Positions 5,905 through 10,375 of a DNA stretch of 10,375 nt are shown one piece after another. This stretch comes from Nanobdellota archaeon (GTDB lineage Archaea > Nanobdellota > Nanobdellia > Woesearchaeales > JAGLGH01): assembly GCA_023144115.1 (NCBI GenBank), contig JAGLGH010000168.1, positions 1-10,375 on the forward strand, in the 5' to 3' direction. The number at the start of each line of letters is the position of its first letter. Position 1 is the first letter of the stretch. The notes below the pieces were generated by a model, which saw only the letters and a program-made list of their open reading frames with translations, did no database searches and had not been told where the DNA came from. The position numbers and the translations under genes were made by a program.

Positions 5905-7235
5905 TTTGATTTCCCTTTTTTTGCTGCTGCCGGCTTAGGCTTGATTGGACAGGTCTTAGGAGCTAATGTGCCTTCCAGGGCAGTAGCTTCAGGGATAATT
6001 ATCTCACCTATAAAGAATTTAGAAACTCTTTGTATGACTGTAGAAACAAGAAGCGAATAGATAATAAAGACTACTATCAATGAGAGCATTTCCTTTGCTC
6101 CAGGCAGGCTTATGAAAGGAATCTGCCCAATGCCCTCAACACCTTCAACTATCTGGACAGAAGCAACAAGCATAGTAGTAAGACTGAATGCAACTGTTGC
6201 AGAGGCTATCCCTTTCTGTGCATTCAGCGCCATGAATATCTTCTCTTTAACCTTATATTTCAGATCTTTAAAAGATATAAGTATTGCAACATATCTTAGC
6301 AACAGATAGATAACAAATAAAAGAAGTGATTTGCCAAAGAAACTGAAAGTGAAAGGTATATCCACAGAGAGCCCTATCAGCACAAACACAAGAATCACCA
6401 GAGTATTGGCAAACATTGATGAATATTCTACAAGATGTGCAGTTTCTCTTTTGAAAAAATATCCAAAGAATAATCCCAATGTTGTTACTGCAAGGACTCC
6501 GCTGCCACCCAGGTTCTCTGCAAGTATATATGTGAGAAGGGATGCTGTCATTGTAGTGAGCGGACCCATTGCTTCAGGATACTTGCGGCTTATTATCTTA
6601 AATCCAACTATGCCTACAAGTATGCCTGCGCCGATTCCTGCAACAAACTGCTGAAGGAAAGGTCCTATCTGTTCAATGATGCTTGTAAGCAGAAATTCTA
6701 CCTTAACTCTTCCGATAAGGTCAAGGATTATGAATGGAAGAAGGACAATAATAGGAGTATTGACAATTGCTTCTACTTCAAGGAATTTTGCAAGCCTGTG
6801 TTCTGTTCCCCTAAACATCACAAGAACAGCAGCAGGTGCTGTGCCAGACATCAATGCTGCAAACATAAGGGCCATAAGCAGTGAAGGCTTGTCAAAGATT
6901 AAAAGCATAGCAATCGTCATCAAGACCAGGTTAAGCACCAGCCATATAAGAGTTGATTTTATGGCAAGGATAGAAAATTCGTCAAGCTCTTTAAGCTTGA
7001 ATCTTGTACAGGAGTCAAAAACTATCATCACAAGAGCAAGTATGCTTATGGATGTGAGAAATACAGGATCAAATGTTATTGAATATGCATGAGCACTAAT
7101 CTTATTCAACACAATACCACATAATACAAGAAGTAAAAGATTTGATATCTTGAGTCTTTTCGCTACCAGTGAAAGGATTATTCCAAGGAGAAGTATAATG
7201 GCTATATTTGTAAGATACAATAATGGCTGTGACAT
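5901..7235 (-). CDS. CPA-type cation:proton antiporter homologue lacking canonical acidic residues
   Basis: A 444-residue integral membrane protein with about 12-13 hydrophobic segments and the overall pattern of Na+/H+ exchangers of the CPA1/NhaP group. In that family TM4 carries TDP and TM5 carries ND, the Asp of ND being the ion-binding residue. Here the matching places read SGTAPAAVLVMF (Thr132-Ala133-Pro134) and EVEAIVNTPIIVLL (Asn159-Thr160), so both acidic positions appear lost. Asp74 in the VFDSCTRFKLKEL segment, Glu153/Glu155 and Arg314 remain. The C-terminus is a short Lys/Pro/Ala-rich cytoplasmic tail. The start has a good GAGG Shine-Dalgarno. It is coupled by a 4-nt ATGA overlap to the TIM-barrel gene. 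It may transport by another mechanism, carry another ion, or act as a sensor. Confidence 0.84.
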   Translation of the reverse strand: MSQPLLYLTNIAIILLLGIILSLVAKRLKISNLLLLVLCGIVLNKISAHAYSITFDPVFLTSISILALVMIVFDSCTRFKLKELDEFSILAIKSTLIWLVLNLVLMTIAMLLIFDKPSLLMALMFAALMSGTAPAAVLVMFRGTEHRLAKFLEVEAIVNTPIIVLLPFIILDLIGRVKVEFLLTSIIEQIGPFLQQFVAGIGAGILVGIVGFKIISRKYPEAMGPLTTMTASLLTYILAENLGGSGVLAVTTLGLFFGYFFKRETAHLVEYSSMFANTLVILVFVLIGLSVDIPFTFSFFGKSLLLFVIYLLLRYVAILISFKDLKYKVKEKIFMALNAQKGIASATVAFSLTTMLVASVQIVEGVEGIGQIPFISLPGAKEMLSLIVVFIIYSLLVSTVIQRVSKFFIGEIIIPEATALEGTLAPKTCPIKPKPAAAKKGKSK

Positions 7236-7260
7236 TTTTCCTCTTTTTATTAATTTATAT
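7236..7260 (-). promoter_or_regulatory. Leader and Shine-Dalgarno of the antiporter operon
   Basis: On the minus strand AGAGG lies 5 nt before the ATG at 7235, preceded by an AT-rich ATATAAATTAAT segment. A further TATA-like AATTTAATAAG lies at about 7279-7289, at a suitable distance to give a short leader containing this Shine-Dalgarno. Which AT-rich box is used cannot be told from sequence alone. Confidence 0.4.
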
Positions 7261-7298
7261 TCATCTCTTGAAGTGACACTTATTAAATTTTTGCTTTT

Positions 7299-7325
7299 TA
7301 AAAAATTTGTGAAACAAATTTTTTA
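7299..7325. terminator. Long triloop hairpin just after the DUF99 stop
   Basis: AAAAAATTTGT (7300-7310) pairs fully with ACAAATTTTTT (7314-7324) around loop GAA, and 7299/7325 add a twelfth pair. On the minus strand it begins immediately after the DUF99 TAG and its 3' arm ends in six T, so it could act as a transcription-end signal between DUF99 and the antiporter operon. Its triloop design matches the palindromes near rpo7. Confidence 0.55.
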
Positions 7326-7895
7326 CTAGGAGTCGCCCTTGCTTTCACCCCTCACTATTCCTGCAGAGATGAGGTGGGATATCCTCAATGGCTCTGGAAT
7401 CTCTGCATTTATTGTTGCAATCCTGATAACCTGTTTTACATAGTCCATATCGCATCCTGCATGCTGAGTGTATATCTTTCCTATTTTTACAGCTTTTCCA
7501 GCTTTTTCTATCAGCTTTATCCTGCTCTTTTTGCCAATCTTCTCAAGAATCTGCATGATATTTTCAAAATCAGGCAACCTTCTTATTATGACTATCACAG
7601 GGATTCCTGTCTTTTTATGAAGCTTGTGCATGTCAATTATGTTAAAGCCGCCAAATGCTATACCGTCGAGAAGGATTGCCTTCAGCTGTGTCCTGAACTT
7701 GCTTTTTTTTATCAGGCAGATGAGCTTTGTTGTTGCATCGTTTCCATCTACCTGTACCCTTGTTGACATTATGCCATTTATCGATGATCCTCCCCTCATT
7801 ACTGTGCCTACGACAAGAAGATCTTTGTCCTTGAATTTATTGAAAGGAGAATCATCAAATCCTACTATGCTTGAAAACTTTTTTAGCTGCTTCAT
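7326..7895 (-). CDS. DUF99/UPF0215 protein, endonuclease V-related fold
   Basis: A 189-residue archaeal conserved protein of the DUF99 family (COG1628 type), distantly related to endonuclease V; biochemical role not established. Diagnostic blocks appear in order: GFDDSPF with Asp14/Asp15, VVGTVMRGG, GIMSTRVQVDGNDAT, ILLDGIAFGGFNIIDM with Asp77 in an EndoV-like DG segment, IPVIVIIRR-PD, IYTQHAGC, and a terminal RISHLISAGIVRGESKG. Length is normal. The ATG at 7895 has no Shine-Dalgarno but a TATA box about 24 nt before it, so a leaderless message is likely. It is divergent from the PAS gene. Family assignment is firm; a nucleic-acid repair or RNA-processing role is inference from fold. Confidence 0.9.
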   Translation of the reverse strand: MKQLKKFSSIVGFDDSPFNKFKDKDLLVVGTVMRGGSSINGIMSTRVQVDGNDATTKLICLIKKSKFRTQLKAILLDGIAFGGFNIIDMHKLHKKTGIPVIVIIRRLPDFENIMQILEKIGKKSRIKLIEKAGKAVKIGKIYTQHAGCDMDYVKQVIRIATINAEIPEPLRISHLISAGIVRGESKGDS

Positions 7896-7995
7896 AGCTA
7901 TTATCGCATGTGTTGAAATATATTAATGTTTCTTTTTCATTTTGAAACGAAACTATTATAAAAACTCTTAATAATATACCCAAATAGACCTAAAA
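7896..7995. promoter_or_regulatory. Divergent promoter region between DUF99 and the PAS gene
   Basis: The leftward TATA box is AATATATTTC (7913-7922 read on minus), centred about 23 nt before the DUF99 ATG. The rightward box is ATTATAAAAAC (about 7954-7964); transcription would begin near 7983-7985, leaving a leader of about 12 nt for the PAS gene. Between them lies an inverted repeat at 7928-7953: GTTT/AAAC outer arms, inner TTTCA/TGAAA, loop TTT, including a GAAACGAAAC direct repeat. Its position between two TATA boxes suits a shared operator. Confidence 0.5.
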
Positions 7996-8901
7996 ATGTC
8001 AAAAAAAGAATTAGAAGAACTCTTCAAAAATCCAGCTATTCTGAATACGATACTGACTAAATTACCAATAGGATTGTGCCTGATGGATCATAAGTCAAAG
8101 CTGATATGGGGAAATGATAAATTCACAGCATGGTTTGGCTGCTTAAAAAACCTGATAGGCAGACCTTGTAGTTTGTTTCTGGAAACTGGAAAAAAGAGCA
8201 ACCACTTATCTGCAAAAAATCTAAAAACAAAAAATAATGAATCATATTACTGCTATGGGGCTACGCCAAAAACAAGAAATATATTCTTTGAATCGATTAC
8301 AACACCCATATCTGATAGCCAGGGAAAAATAAAATACATAATGAATCAGCTTACAGATATCACAAAATACAAACAGGTAGAGAAGATTCTGATTGAGAGC
8401 GAGAAAAGGTTTAATGATGTAGCAGAGAATGCTTTGGTATGGATATGGGAGGTTGATGTTGAAGGAAAATATATTTATGCAAGTTCTGCTGTTGAAAACA
8501 TTATGGGCTATAAGCCAGAGGAAGTGCTTAAAAAACATTTTTATGATCTTTTCCACCCTGATAACAAGGAGAAGATGAAAAATGCAGCGTTTAAAGCATT
8601 TGCTAAAAAAAAGCCTTTTCGTGAATTCCTAAACCTAAACATACACAAAAACGGCAAAGAAATCTGGCTCTCGACGAGTGGAATGCCTATAATTAATGAG
8701 AAAGGCAAACTTATTGGATACAGGGGCACAGATACAGACATAACAGAAAATACTAAATATAAAAAAAAGCTTGAAAAGGCTAATATTGAATTGCAACATA
8801 ATATAGAGGAACTTGAAAAGATGAATGACTTGATGATAGACAGAGAATTAATGATGATTAATTTAAAGAAGAAACTAAAAAGGCTTGAAAAAAAAGCTTG
8901 A
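7996..8901 (+). CDS. Tandem PAS-domain protein without an output domain
   Basis: A 301-residue cytoplasmic protein with two PAS sensory domains. PAS1 (about residues 12-125) shows ILTKLPIGLCLMDHKSKLIW and ends in a PAC-like IMNQLTDITKYKQVE. PAS2 (about 135-252) has RFNDVAENALVWIWEVD, SSAVENIMGYKPEEVL, DLFHPDNKEKM and a PAC segment IGYRGTDTDITENTKYKKKLE. Residues 252-301 form a Lys/Glu/Leu coiled coil ending in NDLMIDRELMMINLKKKLKRLEKK. That linker resembles the one found between PAS domains and partner domains of signalling proteins. No histidine-kinase, GGDEF or HTH domain follows before the TGA. It may signal by dimer or partner interaction, or be a shortened kinase. Ligand unknown. The start is set by the upstream TATA box. 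Confidence 0.85.
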   Translation: MSKKELEELFKNPAILNTILTKLPIGLCLMDHKSKLIWGNDKFTAWFGCLKNLIGRPCSLFLETGKKSNHLSAKNLKTKNNESYYCYGATPKTRNIFFESITTPISDSQGKIKYIMNQLTDITKYKQVEKILIESEKRFNDVAENALVWIWEVDVEGKYIYASSAVENIMGYKPEEVLKKHFYDLFHPDNKEKMKNAAFKAFAKKKPFREFLNLNIHKNGKEIWLSTSGMPIINEKGKLIGYRGTDTDITENTKYKKKLEKANIELQHNIEELEKMNDLMIDRELMMINLKKKLKRLEKKA

Positions 8902-8940
8902 TTCTAAAAACATTATTGTTCCCATCAGTTAATATAAACA

Positions 8941-9117
8941 TTAATTTCTGCTCCATAGGTCTTCAAGTATGGAAGTGTCTACAATATTTGTATCTGTTAT
9001 ATCCAAGTTAAATATTTCTTTTATGCTCTCAAAAGAGAGGATAAATATTAATATACCCCCTAGAGACTTTGGTGCTTCTTAATTAGCACTTAAAACATTT
9101 AGGATTACATCAATCAT
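8941..9117 (-). pseudogene. Possible remnant of a small protein, one internal stop
   Basis: On the minus strand an ATG at 9117 opens MIDVILNVLSAN, then meets TAA (9079-9081), after which the same frame stays open for 45 codons to a TAA at 8941. The second part is protein-like: a hydrophobic GGILIFILSF stretch and a C-terminal EDLWSRN. It has no ATG or GTG start of its own, only an internal TTG. There is no Shine-Dalgarno, and the region overlaps the presumed leader of the plus-strand gene. It could be a decayed gene fragment or chance; I do not recognise the family. Confidence 0.2.
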
Positions 9118-9126
9118 TCCAAAAAA

Positions 9127-9134
9127 GAGAGGGG
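9127..9134 (+). promoter_or_regulatory. Shine-Dalgarno of the helical-repeat gene
   Basis: GAGAGGGG lies only 3 nt before the ATG at 9138, a tight but usable spacing. It supports this start over the next in-frame ATG at 9192. Unlike several neighbours, this gene appears to have a leadered mRNA. Confidence 0.5.
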
Positions 9135-9137
9135 AAA

Positions 9138-10375
9138 ATGGAAAATAAATATGAAAAAAAGTCAAATCTTGAAGATGCAATAAATAAGTTAATGCCAGAT
9201 GATAAAGCAGAATATTATCTTAAAGTAAAAGATGAACAAAAAGCAACCCAAGAACTTCTGGAATATGATGATGCTAAAATGCCAGAGAATAAGGGTGATG
9301 TATTATGGAACTTTTTAGATTATAACATATTATTTTTTAACGATGAGAATATTCAAAAGATTGTAGATGGGGCACTTCGAAGTTTTATCCAATATAATGA
9401 TTATGAGTCTGCTATAAGCATTGCAAAAACATATTGTTATGATATAAGCAAGATTCAAGAAATTGAGATTAAAGAAACCAAATATAATGTTCAAGTAATT
9501 CTTGCCAATATCTTCAATTGGGATACAACTACAAAAACAGATAAATTTGGACGCGAGATTGAAAACGGAAATAAATCATATCAGAGAGAGGGGATAATAG
9601 ATTTCAATAAGAAAATAGAACAGATTGAAGCAAAATGCAGTGAACAGAATATTGAAGAAGATTTTATCACAACAGCTGCAGGAGATGCCATAAAGAGAGT
9701 TCTGAAAAATATTAATCTCATGGATATTCATAAAGCGCCAGACAGCAAATATCTGAAGAGAGGATATGAATTGAAGACACAGATAAAGAATGCTTACAGA
9801 CAATGCATAAGATATGAATCTGCAGCTAAAAAATGGGGCTACGAAGAAGAAAGATTAGAATTCCAGAAAGTAGCATTGCAGCTTTCAATGAAAAGAGATA
9901 TTGAAGGCATGACTCCTGAGGGGACAATTAGAAGGTTTGGCATTGATGAATCTGTTAAAGAGGAAGTAATTATAATGGAGTTTAATAGCAGATTGATTGA
10001 ATTAAAACATTATAAGAGCGCTTTTGATTTTGCTGAGAGAAATAATCTAGGTGAGGATCTAAAGAAAATGGCAGTTAAAGGAATAATAGAGACACATGTT
10101 TATGATTCAGAATCTAAAATCGGAAAATTGAATAAATTGGCAGGAAAATATGATCTCAAGGATTATTTAACTGAAGTTGCGACAAAAAAATACCATGAAT
10201 TTATCAAAAATAGAGACATAGATAAAGCGCAAGAATTAAATGGAGGATATGAATTGAATCTTAAGCCTGATAAAAAACTGATGAGAGATATAAGAGAAAT
10301 TAGGCTAAAAGAAATATCTGACCTATTGTGCAAAAGGCATTACACCAAATTACTGAATGTTGCAAAGAGTTATCA
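9138..10375 (+). CDS. Large helical-repeat protein of unknown function, 3' end beyond the window
   Basis: The frame stays open from the ATG at 9138 to the window edge, giving at least 412 residues. I do not recognise the family. The protein is hydrophilic, rich in Lys, Glu, Ile and Asn, with no signal peptide or membrane segment, so it should be cytoplasmic. It reads as almost entirely alpha-helical. A recurring degenerate unit shows an aromatic or acidic residue followed by A and a second helix: NDYESAISIAKTY (from residue 87), HYKSAFDFAERNNL (from 291), DIDKAQELNGGYEL (from 360) and HYTKLLNVAKSY (from 401). Spacing of the last three (about 69 and 41 residues) recalls alpha-solenoid or TPR-like folds. 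Its promoter and Shine-Dalgarno are its own. A scaffold or protein-binding role is inference from shape only. Confidence 0.85.
   Translation, partial: MENKYEKKSNLEDAINKLMPDDKAEYYLKVKDEQKATQELLEYDDAKMPENKGDVLWNFLDYNILFFNDENIQKIVDGALRSFIQYNDYESAISIAKTYCYDISKIQEIEIKETKYNVQVILANIFNWDTTTKTDKFGREIENGNKSYQREGIIDFNKKIEQIEAKCSEQNIEEDFITTAAGDAIKRVLKNINLMDIHKAPDSKYLKRGYELKTQIKNAYRQCIRYESAAKKWGYEEERLEFQKVALQLSMKRDIEGMTPEGTIRRFGIDESVKEEVIIMEFNSRLIELKHYKSAFDFAERNNLGEDLKKMAVKGIIETHVYDSESKIGKLNKLAGKYDLKDYLTEVATKKYHEFIKNRDIDKAQELNGGYELNLKPDKKLMRDIREIRLKEISDLLCKRHYTKLLNVAKSY

Larger units (their letters stand above)
8902..9137. other. Intergenic region upstream of the helical-repeat gene
   Basis: This 236-nt stretch has no gene I can support. 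It contains hairpin CTCTC/GAGAG with loop AAAA (9026-9039), enclosed by a wider AATATTT (9011-9017) and AAATATT (9043-9049) pair. A second hairpin is GTGCT (9072-9076) with AGCAC (9085-9089). Plus-strand TATA-like sites are ATTAATATAC (9046-9055) and CTTAAAACATT (about 9089-9099). A purine-rich Shine-Dalgarno lies at its end. The minus strand holds an open frame interrupted by one TAA (8941-9117). Confidence 0.5.

Noticed and set aside
6112..7092. Plus-strand open frames across the antiporter region
   Set aside because: They lie opposite a clearly coding membrane-protein gene, have no domain signature and no initiation signals; they are shadows of the real gene.
9576..9803. Minus-strand 75-codon frame inside the helical-repeat gene
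   Set aside because: It opposes a long uninterrupted plus-strand frame with a good Shine-Dalgarno and has no recognisable features.

Overview
The window looks like part of an AT-rich archaeal chromosome. It carries the archaeal/eukaryotic-type transcription and translation genes for RNA polymerase subunit Rpo7 (E'), Spt4 (E'') and ribosomal protein S24e in their usual archaeal order. It also has an archaeal FCF1-like PIN protein, a DUF99/UPF0215 protein, TATA-type promoters and several probably leaderless starts. Low G+C, a Cys-pair repeat lipoprotein and an S24e with a long charged tail would suit a DPANN-type lineage (for example Woesearchaeota-like), but that placement is inference.

Layout. 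Everything from 1 to 7895 is read on the minus strand, and everything from 7996 to the end on the plus strand. Read in the direction of minus-strand transcription: DUF99 protein (7895-7326); a two-gene operon of a CPA-type antiporter and an endonuclease IV-like TIM barrel whose stop and start overlap (7235-5137); a B12-binding-type radical SAM protein (4987-3518); a lipoprotein with 34 mature-chain cysteines besides the lipobox Cys (3494-1875); the PIN protein (1837-1445); an unusual non-coding stretch packed with palindromes (1191-1388); and rpo7, spt4 and rps24e (1172 to beyond position 1). On the plus strand are a two-PAS-domain protein with no output domain (7996-8901) and the first 412 residues of an unrecognised helical-repeat protein that runs off the window (9138-10375).

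How the parts fit together. Rpo7-Spt4-S24e is a conserved information-processing operon, and the PIN protein just upstream is a frequent archaeal neighbour of it with a likely role in rRNA processing. The middle block (lipoprotein, radical SAM, antiporter, TIM barrel, DUF99) is a mix of envelope and enzyme genes without one obvious pathway. The 100-bp divergent region 7896-7995 drives DUF99 leftward and the PAS sensor rightward.

The most unusual item is the 1210-1308 array. It holds four back-to-back hairpins at a spacing of about 25 nt, each with the same architecture (3-4 bp outer stem, one wobble-like mismatch, 6-bp inner stem, 3-nt loop) but different sequences. It lies between a consensus archaeal TATA box (read on the minus strand) and the rpo7 start, so it would form a structured mRNA leader. 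Two of its hairpins have mutually complementary apices. Further triloop palindromes occur at 1359-1379, 7299-7325 and 7928-7953. I found no tRNA, rRNA, CRISPR array or insertion sequence.
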